Shown piece after piece: positions 1 through 8,346 of a stretch of 11,407 bases of DNA. Source of the stretch: an uncultured Mycoplasmataceae bacterium (GTDB lineage Bacteria; Bacillota_I; Bacilli_A; Mycoplasmatales; Mycoplasmoidaceae); assembly GCA_900316595.1 (NCBI GenBank), contig ONDN01000062.1:1-11407 (forward strand), read 5' to 3'. The notes below the pieces were generated by a model that was not told the origin of the DNA, did not search any database, and saw only the letters and a list, made by a program, of their open reading frames with translations. Position 1 is the first letter of the stretch, and each line of letters starts with the position of its first letter. Made by a program: the position numbers and the translations under genes.

Positions 1-155
1 GTTAATAATTTTATAAATCCATAAATAAACGAGAAATGATAAATTTGCATATTTTTGATAAGATGTATTATTGAAGTGAAATTATTTGCTAATTTAACTA
101 AACTAGGCGAACATTTTGGGACTTAACTCTAATTTATAGTAATATAGTTACTATA
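1..155. other. Non-coding leader upstream of gpmI
   Basis: This stretch carries no gene that I can support. All three forward frames hit a stop within the first 24 bases, so no upstream forward gene reaches further in than that. It is AT-rich and presumably contains the promoter of the gpmI operon. Candidate -10 elements are TATAGT at 135-140 and TATAAT at 152-157, but no good TTGACA-like -35 box lies at the right distance from either, and the second overlaps the gpmI start codon. A short minus-strand frame from 50 to the left edge begins with ATG and stays open, but 16 codons are too few to call. Confidence 0.5.
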
Positions 156-156
156 A
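134..156. repeat. Inverted repeat abutting the gpmI start codon
   Basis: TTATAGTAA (134-142) and TTACTATAA (148-156) are perfect 9-base inverted repeats separated by 5 bases. The right arm ends on the A of the gpmI ATG. In DNA it could be an operator overlapping the TATAGT -10-like element. In RNA it could form a weak AT-rich hairpin that covers the ribosome entry site. The function is inference; the symmetry is directly visible, but in DNA this AT-rich a chance match is possible. Confidence 0.45.
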
Positions 157-1676
157 TGACAAAAAATAATAAAGTTTTATTAGCAATATTAGATGGTTTT
201 GGTTATTCATCTAAAAAGGATGGTAATGCTATTTATTTGGCAAAAACACCAAATATTGATAATATATTAAAGAATTTTCCTCATGAGCTTGTTAATGCTT
301 CAGAAAGATATGTAGGTTTACCAGATGGTCAAATGGGTAATAGTGAAGTTGGGCACATGAATATGGGCGCTGGAAGAATCGTTTATACAGGTTTGGGGTT
401 AATTGACAATGCAATTAAAAATAAATCTTTTGCATCAAATAGTGCTTTTTCAAAAGCATTTAATTATGTAAAAAAATATAAATCTAAGTTACATATAATA
501 GGTCTTGTATCTCATGGCAGTGTGCATTCAAGCTATAATCATATAATCCAATTAATCAAATTAGCTACTAAAAATAGCATAAAACCAATAATACATATAT
601 TGACTGATGGAAGGGACGTTAATCCACATTCTTTCATTAATGACTTAAAAGAATTTAGAAAATTTTGTAAACAAAATGGTGCTAAAATTGCAACTGTTTC
701 TGGAAGATTTTATGCAATGGATAGGGATAAACGATGAGACCGTGTTGAATTGGCATATGAAACCATTCTTGGAAAATCAAAAAATAAATTTACAGATTTA
801 GCAAAATACATAAAAAATTCATATAGCAACAATATTAGTGATGAATTCATTGTTCCAGCGATTAATGATAACTATAAAGTTAAAGACATTGCTTTAACCA
901 ATAATGATGCAGTAATCTTCGCTAACTTCCGTGCTGATCGTGCAAGAGAATTAACTCATTGTATTTGTCATTCATCATATTATGATTTTTTACCAAAATT
1001 ATCAGTAAAAAATATTTTTATGGTAACAATGACAAAATATGAAGGAATGAATGAATCAGCAGTTGCTTTTAGTCAAGTTAAATTAAAAAATACCCTTGGT
1101 GAAGTAATTGCTAATAATAAATTATCACAATTGAGAATAGCCGAAACAGAAAAGTATGCGCATGTTACATTTTTCTTTGATGGTGGAAATGAAATAAGTT
1201 ACAAGAATGAAGATAAGGTTTTAATTCCTTCACCAAAAGTAAAAACATATGATTTAAAACCTGAAATGTCAGCAAATGAGATTACTAATAAATTATTGCC
1301 TACAATTGGTAAATATGATTTAACAATATTAAACTTTGCTAATCCAGATATGGTAGGTCATACTGGTAATTTAAAAGCAACAATTGAAGCTATTGAAACG
1401 GTTGATACTATGATTGGTAAAATATATGCAAAATGTAAACAAAAAAATGTAACTTTATTTATTGTTGGTGATCATGGTAATGCTGAATGCATGTTAGATA
1501 AAAACAACCAAATAGTAACTAAACATACAACAAATCCTGTGCCATTTATAATAACTGATAAAAATATTAAAATTATCAAAAATGGTAAATTAGGTAATAT
1601 TGCCCCAACAATTCTTAATTACATGGGCATAAAACCACCAAAAGAAATGAATGAACCATCTCTTATCAAAAAATAA
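156..1676 (+). CDS. gpmI: 2,3-bisphosphoglycerate-independent phosphoglycerate mutase
   Basis: This cytosolic glycolytic enzyme interconverts 3- and 2-phosphoglycerate using two Mn2+ ions and a phosphoserine intermediate. The 506 residues match the usual length of about 510. Visible catalytic features are D13 in ILDGFG, the nucleophile S63 in MGNSEVGH, LTDGRDVNPHS near 150, FRADRAR at 258-264, K333 in ETEKYAH, D398 and H402 in NPDMVGHTGN, D439 and H440 in GDHGNAE, and H457 in KHTTNPVP. They line up in order and spacing with the metal and substrate ligands known for the Bacillus enzyme. Trp194 is encoded by TGA inside the invariant RDKR-W-DRV motif, so the gene is one frame, not two fragments. 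The ATG at 156 is chosen because the family motif begins just after it; no Shine-Dalgarno is present. It is the first gene of a five-gene run, with the next start 6 nt after its stop. Confidence 0.97.
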
Positions 1677-1682
1677 AGTTAT

Positions 1683-2462
1683 ATGGAAAACATAATAATA
1701 TCAACAAGCAATCAAATTGTTAAATCAATTAATAAACTATTTGACGATAAAAAATATCGTGATAAAACTTGTTTATTTGTTTGTCAAAGTAGGAAAATTA
1801 TTACTACTTTAATTTCATTAAATTTTAAGCTTGATAAAATTATTATTAAACAAAATTCTAAATTTTATGAAAAGTTTAAAAATTTTTCTAATGCTGTTAT
1901 TGTTAATGAGCGTGTTTATGATTATATGTCACATCAAGAAAATGGTGATGGCTTGATTGCTGTTTTTGAACAAAAAAGCAAAAATAAATCTATAGATTTA
2001 AATAATGATGCCTTAATTTTAGATAACATTCAAAACCCTAATAACTTAGGTTCAATATTAAGAACATGTTTTGCTTTTAATATTACTAATCTTGTTTTAA
2101 CTAATAACTCAGTTGATCTATATAATTACAAAGTTATACAATCTTCTATGGGTTATGGATTAGATATTAATATTGCTTATGCAAATAATTTAAGTAAATG
2201 TATTAAAGATTTACAAAGCAAAAATTATATTGTTTATGCTACAGATGTTAATAAAAAATCTATTGATTTAAATTATTTATCTAATAAACCTAAACCTAAA
2301 AAAATAGCAATTTTATTTGGTAATGAAGGTTCAGGATTAAAACAAGAACAAATCAATTTATGTGATCAAACTATTTTTATTCCTATTAATAAAAAAGTTG
2401 ATTCATTAAATGTATCAAATGCTGTGGCAATTATCTCTTATTTTATTAGCATATGAAAGTAA
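1683..2462 (+). CDS. SpoU/TrmH-family RNA 2'-O-methyltransferase
   Basis: This is a 259-residue SAM-dependent ribose methyltransferase of the SPOUT (knotted) fold, acting on rRNA or tRNA. The three SpoU motifs are visible: motif 1 N118-N-P-N-N-L-G-S-I-L-R127, motif 2 GNEGSGL around 213-219, and motif 3 IPI...VDSLNVSNAVAI at 233-250, which forms the knot and binds SAM. Residues 1 to about 100 resemble the L30e-like substrate-binding domain of RlmB/TsnR-type members, so 23S rRNA is the more likely target, but the exact nucleotide cannot be read from sequence. The TGA at 2454-2456 is Trp in this organism, so the frame continues for Trp-Lys to TAA at 2460-2462. This gives a 10-nt overlap with the next gene, whose ATG is at 2453, and suggests coupled translation. 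Confidence 0.9.
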
Positions 2463-3400
2463 TAAAAGTTAACCATAATGATGAAAATATAAGATTAGAT
2501 AACTTTTTATCTAAAACATTTTGCAATATTAAAAAATCTGAAATCTATAAAGCAATAAGAAACAATAAAGTTAAAGTTAACAATAAAAAAGTCAAATTTA
2601 ATTATCGAGTTCAATATGATGATGAAATTAAAATTTATATCAATAACGATTTATTAGTTAATAATAAACAATCACTTAATGTTAATAAAAAACAGGATTT
2701 TTTAATTCTATATGAAGACATAAATATAATGATTGTTTATAAACCAAAAGGTTTATTAGTCCATGCAGATGTGGCAAACAACAACAATACACTAATTAAT
2801 CAAGTTATTAATTATTTAATAACAAATAAACAATATGACCCAAAGCATGAAAATAGTTTTGTTCCTAGTCTTGTTAATCGTTTAGATCGTAATACAGCTG
2901 GAATCGTATTAATTGCAAAAAATCATAAAACATTGGAACTTTTAAATGAAAAAACAAAAAATCATGAAATAAGCAAATATTATATTGCCAAAGTTCATGG
3001 TATTATTGATCCAAAACAAGCTACTCTTGTAGCTTATTCAACAAAAAATAATGTCAAAAATTTAGTGACAATTACTAAAAAACCAATTAATGATAATTCT
3101 AAAAAAATAATTACTAAGTATAAAATGATTAGTCATGATGATAAAACAAGTACCATTGAAATCAATATTTTAACAGGTAGAACACACCAAATTAGAGCTC
3201 ATTTTAACTATATTGGCTATCCTTTAGTTGGTGAGACAAAATATAAAAATAGTGAAATAATTAAAGATGAAAAACACACACATCAATCATTGTGTGCATA
3301 CAAAATTTTGTTCAATTTCAAAACAAATAATCATCATTTACGATATCTAAATAATAAAATTTTTGTTTTAGATAATAAATTAATTAGCATTAATTTATAA
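2453..3400 (+). CDS. RluA/RluD-family 23S rRNA pseudouridine synthase
   Basis: This 315-residue enzyme isomerises specific uridines to pseudouridine in RNA, most likely in 23S rRNA. An N-terminal S4 RNA-binding domain spans about residues 1-65 (RLDNFLSK..., KVKVNNKKV). The catalytic domain follows, with KPKGLLVH at 97-104, the signature N142-R-L-D-R-N-T-A-G150 containing the catalytic Asp145, and TGRTHQIRAHF...GYPLVGETKY at 241-264. Family members usually have H-R-L-D-R; here the first residue is Asn, a tolerated position. RluC and RluD types share this architecture and cannot be separated by eye. It contains no Trp and no TGA codon. It overlaps the upstream methyltransferase by 10 nt, so two RNA-modification enzymes sit side by side in one transcript. 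Confidence 0.92.
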   Translation: MKVIKVNHNDENIRLDNFLSKTFCNIKKSEIYKAIRNNKVKVNNKKVKFNYRVQYDDEIKIYINNDLLVNNKQSLNVNKKQDFLILYEDINIMIVYKPKGLLVHADVANNNNTLINQVINYLITNKQYDPKHENSFVPSLVNRLDRNTAGIVLIAKNHKTLELLNEKTKNHEISKYYIAKVHGIIDPKQATLVAYSTKNNVKNLVTITKKPINDNSKKIITKYKMISHDDKTSTIEINILTGRTHQIRAHFNYIGYPLVGETKYKNSEIIKDEKHTHQSLCAYKILFNFKTNNHHLRYLNNKIFVLDNKLISINL

Positions 3401-3413
3401 TTATTAATTAAGT

Positions 3414-4058
3414 ATGAGTCAAAATTCTGCTGTTCTAATTTGTGTATGTGGTGGTAGTGGAAGTGGTAAAACAACCGTTACTGAAGAAATTAAGAAAATT
3501 TTTCCAAAAAAACTTAAATTACTACATTTAAGTCTAGATCGTTTTTACAAAAATAGTTTGAATAATTTAAATGTTAATTATTTACATGATAATGTAAACT
3601 TTGATCATCCTAAATCATTTGATTGAACTTTAATAAAAAAGGTAATTAATGATCTTATCAACCATAAATCAGTTAAAGTTCCATACTATGACTATAAAAA
3701 ATCAAAACGATTAAATAAATTTGAGACTTTAAAAAACTATGATGTAATCATTTTTGAGGGCATTTTAACTTTATATGATAATGAAATTAACCAAAAAGCA
3801 AATATTAAAATATTTGTTGACACTCCATCTGATGAAAGATTCATTAGAAGATTTTTAAGAGATACAAATGAACGGGGCAGAAAAACTGCTGATATCATTA
3901 AACAATGAAGAACAATAGTTCGTCCAATGTTCAACTTATTTGTTTTGCCACAAAAAGCAAATGCTGATATTGTAATTCCTTGATATAATTTCAATAATGT
4001 TGCTATAAGAACATTAAATGCTTCAATTAAAGAATTATTAAAACCAAAGAAGAAATAA
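3414..4058 (+). CDS. udk: Uridine kinase (uridine/cytidine kinase)
   Basis: This is a pyrimidine-salvage enzyme that phosphorylates uridine or cytidine to UMP or CMP in the cytosol, the route by which mollicutes make pyrimidine nucleotides from imported nucleosides. The 214 residues match the usual length. Visible features are the Walker A GGSGSGKT at 13-20, the base-site region LSLDRFYK around 40-46, NFDHPKSFDW near 63-72, VPYYDY near 87, EGILTLYD at 115-122, and the lid RRFLRDTNERGR at 145-156. Three in-frame TGA codons encode Trp, including the one following FDHPKSFD; the frame then runs unbroken to TAA. The start lies 13 nt after the previous stop and no Shine-Dalgarno is visible. A frame open on the opposite strand is an antisense shadow. 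Confidence 0.95.
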
Positions 4059-4065
4059 AGTATCA

Positions 4066-6024
4066 ATGTTCACTTATTTCCGATATTTATCTAAAGTAAT
4101 ATTCTCAAAAATACCATTATGATTAATTGTGGCTATTGGTTATATTTTTGCAATTGTGTTTTTAATTGTTGTTCCAGCATTTACTAAAACATCTCCAATA
4201 TTAATGTGGAACTTTGATCTTATTAATATTCAAACCACCTTTATAACTATTGAAGCTGTTAAAAGTGGTTTATTAGTTGGTTATGCATTTAAAAATGATG
4301 TTGAAGATGGATCTGAATTAATTATTTATTCTAAACCACTAAAAAGAATTAAAATTTTGTTGCCAAAATTAATATGGGTAATTTTAGCCAATCTTTTATT
4401 TAGCATTGGGTATATAATAATTGCCTTATGTACTATGGCATTTGGACAATATGATGCTATATCTCATCCTTCAGGAATGCAATATGATAAAATCATTCCT
4501 CTAGTTGCATCATTAGTAATAGGTCCATTTGTTGTTAATTTAATATTTTCAAGTTTTGCTGTATTTATTGGTAATTTTGGTAACAAACTAAAGATTTTTA
4601 TTACTGTTACGTTAGTAGCTATCATCTTATCAATTTATGATGTTATTGGTTCTGTTGTTATGTCAGATAAGTCCTCTAAAATTGTTTCTAAATATGATGG
4701 TAAAATAACATCATTTTCTGTTAAAACAAATGATTTAGATTATAAAAATTTTGCTTTTTATGATACTTTACCTAAAACAGATTTATACGATGTTGATCGT
4801 GCAAATAATGATTTTAATAATTATATTTATCAAACCTTAAATATTAATAATCAATTATCAAATTTTTATAAATTGTTTGATCTAGATGATGTAAAAACAA
4901 CTCTTGAGTCATCCGAATATGGACAATACCCAAAATTTAGAACAACCATCAAAAACAAAGATGACAATTTATTAAATTTTCTAAAATCATGTTACCATAC
5001 TAATAATCAAACCACATATCCTTTTATCATCCCAATATCTGAAGATCTTTATACTGAAAGTGAAGAACCAAGTGAGAAATACAATTATAAAACTTTGGGA
5101 TTTATGTTCTTAGGACTAAATAGTAGCATCCGTACATGATTGAAATATTTGGGTGCAGGTCCTCATGATATATGACTTTCAAATTTAACAACAGTATTTG
5201 ATGTAGTACCATCAACATATGTTTCTGATAAAGACTTAATGAAAATTCAAGGTGACATTAATGAATTTGATAAAAGTGTATTTGAAAATATAACACTAAA
5301 AATTTTAGATGACAAAGACGAAAATTATAATTTTAAATCAATTTTTAATGTTTATAGTAAACAAGAAGATGCAAAAGAAATGCAAACAAAATTTGATGAA
5401 TTGTGTTATAAATTCATTAATGATAATAAAGAAAAATACAATATTTGAACTAATACATTGACAAATAATAATTTATCAATGGCTAAAGTTCAATATAGTA
5501 TGTTAAAACACTTCTGTATGATTTATTGGACACAAATAATTCAACAGCTAGTTAAAGATTATGACATTACTAGTTATTTATGAAATGACAATAATCATTT
5601 TCAAAATAGTTTCAAAGAAATCGTAGAAATAAAAAACCCTTATAATCTATCTGCCGATCCTATTCCAATTAGTGTGGATAGTTTCACTAGATGTTTTTTA
5701 GCATATACTGGAGTAGGACAAATAAATTCTAGATGAAATGGTTGAACTCTAAAAACATTCGGTTATAGTTGTTTTGGAATTGATGAAGAAGGTAAACCAT
5801 TATTTAATAAAGAAGTTCCTGAAGGTCGTGAAGAGTATTATTTTATGTTCCCTAGTCAATATGTTAGTGTATATAATCAACAAGGTTATGATATTGCTTC
5901 AGTATATCATTACACTACAACTGAATTTTACACACGTGCAAGTACAATTATTTTTTGAAGTATAGTAAGCTTTATTTGATTTGCTGGGTCAATGATTGGC
6001 TATTTAAGAAACGATGTTAGTTAA
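4066..6024 (+). CDS. ABC-2-like membrane permease with large outer domain
   Basis: This 652-residue membrane protein restarts 7 nt after udk. I place six possible membrane spans at about residues 18-37, 55-74, 102-126, 143-171, 176-199 and 627-647. Between spans 2 and 3 lies a charged loop, EDGSELIIYSKPLKR (80-94), resembling the cytoplasmic loop of ABC-2 type permeases that contacts the ATPase. With the N-terminus inside, this loop is cytoplasmic and the roughly 425-residue hydrophilic stretch at 200-626, rich in Asn, Asp and Tyr, is outside the cell. The C-terminus is a 5-residue tail. Nine TGA codons read as Trp; under the standard code the gene would look shattered. The ATG at 4066 is chosen because it keeps the first span intact and follows udk directly. 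No ATPase gene is adjacent. The substrate is unknown; a surface role other than transport is possible. Confidence 0.75.
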
Positions 6025-7460
6025 TCAACTTGATTACCAATTAATGAGAAGCGATTATAAGATGTTATTTTTACTTTCACAATATCGCCTATCTTAGCAT
6101 GACCATTAAAATTTATAACTTTTAGTTGCGGTGAATAACCCATTAATCTTAAATTATTAGTTTTACTAATACCTTCAACTAAAACTTCAACAGTCTTATT
6201 TAAAAATTTTTTGTTATTTAATTTAGCATATTTACGTACTAATTCATTTAATTTAGCCAAACGTTTTTGTTTAACATCTAAACTAATTTTATCTTCCATT
6301 TTAGCTGCTGGTGTACCGGTTCTTTTTGAATAGATAAAAGTAAAAGCATTGTCAAACTTCACTTTTTTATAAAATTTTAATGTGTTGTTAAATTGTTTAT
6401 TAGTCTCATTTGGAAAACCAACAATTATATCAGTTGTGATAGAGCAATTCTTAATATTTTTGTTAATATATTTGATAATTCTGTAATAATCAGAAATTTT
6501 CATTGTTCTATTCATTCTTCTCAATATCTCTTGATCACCAGATTGTATAGGTAAATGAATTGCTGGCATAATATTTGGATATTTTTTAATAACATCAATA
6601 ATACTCAAATCAAAATTTCAAGGATTACTTGTAGCAAACCTAATACGTGGTATTTTTAATTTAGCAACATCGACTAATAAATCTTTAAAATTATATTTCT
6701 TAGCTTTAAAATCAATTCCATAAGCATTTACATTCTGACCTATTAATGTAACTTCTTTACATCCATTTTTTATTAACTGTTTAATTTCATTAATAATATC
6801 ATCTTTGCTGCGACTTATTTGTTGTCCTCTTGTATAAGGAACTATACAATATGTGCAAAAATTATCACATCCGTCCATTATTGTTACCAATGCTTTATGT
6901 TTATTTTCATATTGTCTAGGCATCAATTTATAATAGTTGTTTTTTTTATGTTTGATACTTATGATTTTGGTATTATTCTTGTATATTTCATATACATATT
7001 TTGGTAATTCATCAATGTTATGAACACCAAAAACAAGATCTACTTTATTATCTTTTTTGAGTTTATTAGTGGTTATTTCTTGCAATGGCATACAACCTGA
7101 GACTGCAAGTCTAAAATTATTGTTTTTACTACGAAGTCTATTTATAAACCCAATTTCGCCATAAACTTTATTTTCAGCATTTTGCCTAATAGCACAAGTA
7201 TTTAAAATAACAAAGTCGGCCTTTTTGATTTCATTTGTTTGTTTAAAACCTAAATTGAGTAGAATTCTAGAAATTACTTGCGAGTCAATTACATTGGCTT
7301 GACATCCATATGTTCTTGTGTAAAAATGTAATTTCTTATAAAGAGGCAATATATATTTTTTATCAATTTTGAAATCAACTGTCTTGATTTTGTCAGTATT
7401 TATATCCCTTTTTGCTTGGGATTTTAAATCTGGCTCCTTATATATTTTTATATATTTCAT
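6021..7460 (-). CDS. miaB: tRNA methylthiotransferase MiaB (ms2i6A37 synthase)
   Basis: This radical-SAM enzyme adds a methylthio group at C2 of i6A37 in tRNAs that read UNN codons. The 479 residues include an N-terminal MTTase domain with Cys53 (YGCQAN), Cys89 (LNTCAIR) and Cys123 (SGCMP), which bind the auxiliary [4Fe-4S] cluster. The radical-SAM motif CDNFCTYC (Cys198, 202, 205) follows, and a C-terminal TRAM RNA-binding domain spans about the last 65 residues. TYGCQAN plus IVPYTRG fits MiaB better than MtaB or RimO. The single Trp is a TGA codon (complement of 6618-6620) after ATSNP. A leading stretch of about 40 residues before the MTTase domain is typical of Firmicute-type MiaB. The gene is the only minus-strand gene here. 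It converges on the permease with overlapping stop codons and diverges from the lipoprotein-pst block. Confidence 0.94.
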
Positions 7461-7470
7461 TTATATAAAA

Positions 7471-7480
7471 ATTATATAAT
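7471..7480. promoter_or_regulatory. Bidirectional -10 element between miaB and the pst block
   Basis: ATTATATAAT is self-complementary, so it presents a consensus TATAAT on both strands: 7475-7480 forward and the complement of 7471-7476 reverse. Forward transcripts would start near 7487, about 15 nt before the lipoprotein ATG. Reverse transcripts would start near 7464, giving miaB an almost leaderless mRNA. No strong -35 box is seen in either direction; the reverse strand offers TTAGTA (complement of 7494-7499) at 17-bp spacing. Weak -35 boxes are common in mollicutes. The sequence symmetry is seen; promoter activity is inferred from position and consensus. Confidence 0.6.
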
Positions 7481-7496
7481 GTAAATAACTATTTAC
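7481..7496. promoter_or_regulatory. Operator-like palindrome in the divergent promoter
   Basis: GTAAATA (7481-7487) and TATTTAC (7490-7496) form a perfect 7-base inverted repeat with a 2-base centre, immediately after the shared -10 element. It would cover the predicted start of the forward transcript and the -35 region of the miaB promoter, a natural place for a repressor that controls one or both directions. As RNA, the 2-nt loop is too tight for a good hairpin, so a protein site is more plausible. The binding protein is unknown. Confidence 0.4.
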
Positions 7497-7501
7497 TAAC
7501 T

Positions 7502-8308
7502 ATGAAGAAACTCCATAAGTTACTATTGTCAATTTGCTCACCAATTGTAGCTACCCCTACTGTCTTAGCCACATCATGTGCCCCAACATACAAACCTAGT
7601 ATGTATCAAGTAAAATTTACTAATAATTCTGTAAGCACAAGCTTAAAAGATTGTTCAAAACCTACAGTATCAATGCAAGAATTAATTTGTGGTACAAAAA
7701 AATTCCATTCTGGAAACTATATGATAATTCTTGGCTCAGAATGCAGTGCAAACTCGAATAGATTCTTTTCAAATAATCCTCAATTTTCAAAAACACATTA
7801 TGACTATACTTCAGATGATGCATTTGTTGGATCATTGTTTTACAATTGTATCAATAAGGATGCTTTTGTAAATTCAAGTGTTGACTTTGGGTTGGTTTTA
7901 TATATTGATATTGAATCTGCAAAAACCGCTAATAAGGATTTATTAAGACCAGAACAATATAGAGAATTTGATGAAAAGTGAGATAGTAGTGATGTAAAAG
8001 AAGCAGAAGATCGCGATATCAACACTAAAAATAAAAAAGTAATTGTTGAAAATAAATTTAAAAGAAATGATAAATCTGCATCTACTATGCGTAGTTTGTT
8101 AGAATACTTAAAAACTATATTCACATGTGATTCATTTTCATTTGGATGTAGTGCTAGCAGTGACATGCCATTCGGCATGGTTTGAAAAGAAGGTGTTCCA
8201 CAAAAAGATTATTTTAAAAAAATTCCTGTTAGTGATGCTAAAGAATCTGCGCAGAAATCTGAAGAGTATTTCGATAATACTTTAGAACTTTGAAACCAAA
8301 AAGATTAA
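7502..8308 (+). CDS. Unrecognised lipoprotein preceding pstS
   Basis: I do not recognise this 268-residue protein. The N-terminus is a typical mollicute lipoprotein signal: MKKLHK, a hydrophobic stretch, then ATS-Cys26 as the lipobox, so the mature protein should be lipid-anchored at Cys26 on the outer face of the membrane. The mature part has Cys51, 63, 81, 116, 209 and 216, many for a secreted mollicute protein. The segment GNYMIILGSECSANSNRFF (71-89) reads as a hydrophobic strand, a turn with Cys81 and a helix, and DFGLVLYIDIESAKTANKDLL (128-148) as another strand and helix; this loosely recalls a thioredoxin-like fold, which is a weak guess. A charged stretch (about 155-195) divides it. 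Trp160, 228 and 264 are TGA codons. pstS begins 38 nt after the stop with no terminator, so a role linked to phosphate uptake or protein folding at the surface is possible. Confidence 0.8.
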
Positions 8309-8322
8309 CTAGATTACAAAAT

Positions 8323-8343
8323 ATGCAATTTATTAAATGATAG
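8323..8343 (+). other. Possible six-codon leader ORF before pstS
   Basis: An ATG at 8323 opens a frame reading MQFIKW (the Trp is TGA) and ends at TAG 8341-8343, three bases before the pstS ATG and in the same frame. This rules out an upstream extension of pstS. It could act as a tiny coupling or leader peptide, but such short frames arise easily by chance. ATATGC (8321-8326) and GCATAT (8343-8348) are 6-base inverted repeats that bracket it and include the start of pstS. Confidence 0.2.
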
Positions 8344-8346
8344 CAT

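Noticed and set aside
1..50. Start of a minus-strand gene (ATG at complement of 48-50)
   Set aside because: Only 16 codons are visible before the window edge, with no Shine-Dalgarno and no recognisable residues; it cannot be supported either way.
156..1676. gpmI as a broken gene or pair of fragments
   Set aside because: The only interruption is TGA 735-737 at a conserved Trp position; with code 4 the protein is intact and of normal length.
3401..3413. AT-rich gap before udk as a terminator
   Set aside because: No GC-containing stem or T-run is present; the gap is 13 nt in a tightly packed operon.
3737..4066. Minus-strand open frame of 109 codons
   Set aside because: It lies antisense within udk, whose conserved kinase motifs cover the same bases; the hydrophobic translation is a by-product of AT-rich antisense sequence.
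5774..5965. Alternative forward frame of 63 codons within the permease outer domain
   Set aside because: It is out of frame with a continuous 652-residue protein that ends in a proper membrane span; no independent support.
6819..7007. Forward open frame opposite miaB
   Set aside because: It covers the complement of the radical-SAM cysteine motif region of miaB and has no motif of its own.
7840..8178. Minus-strand open frame of 112 codons opposite the lipoprotein gene
   Set aside because: It is antisense to a gene with a clear lipoprotein signal and an unbroken code-4 frame; no recognisable motif in the antisense product.
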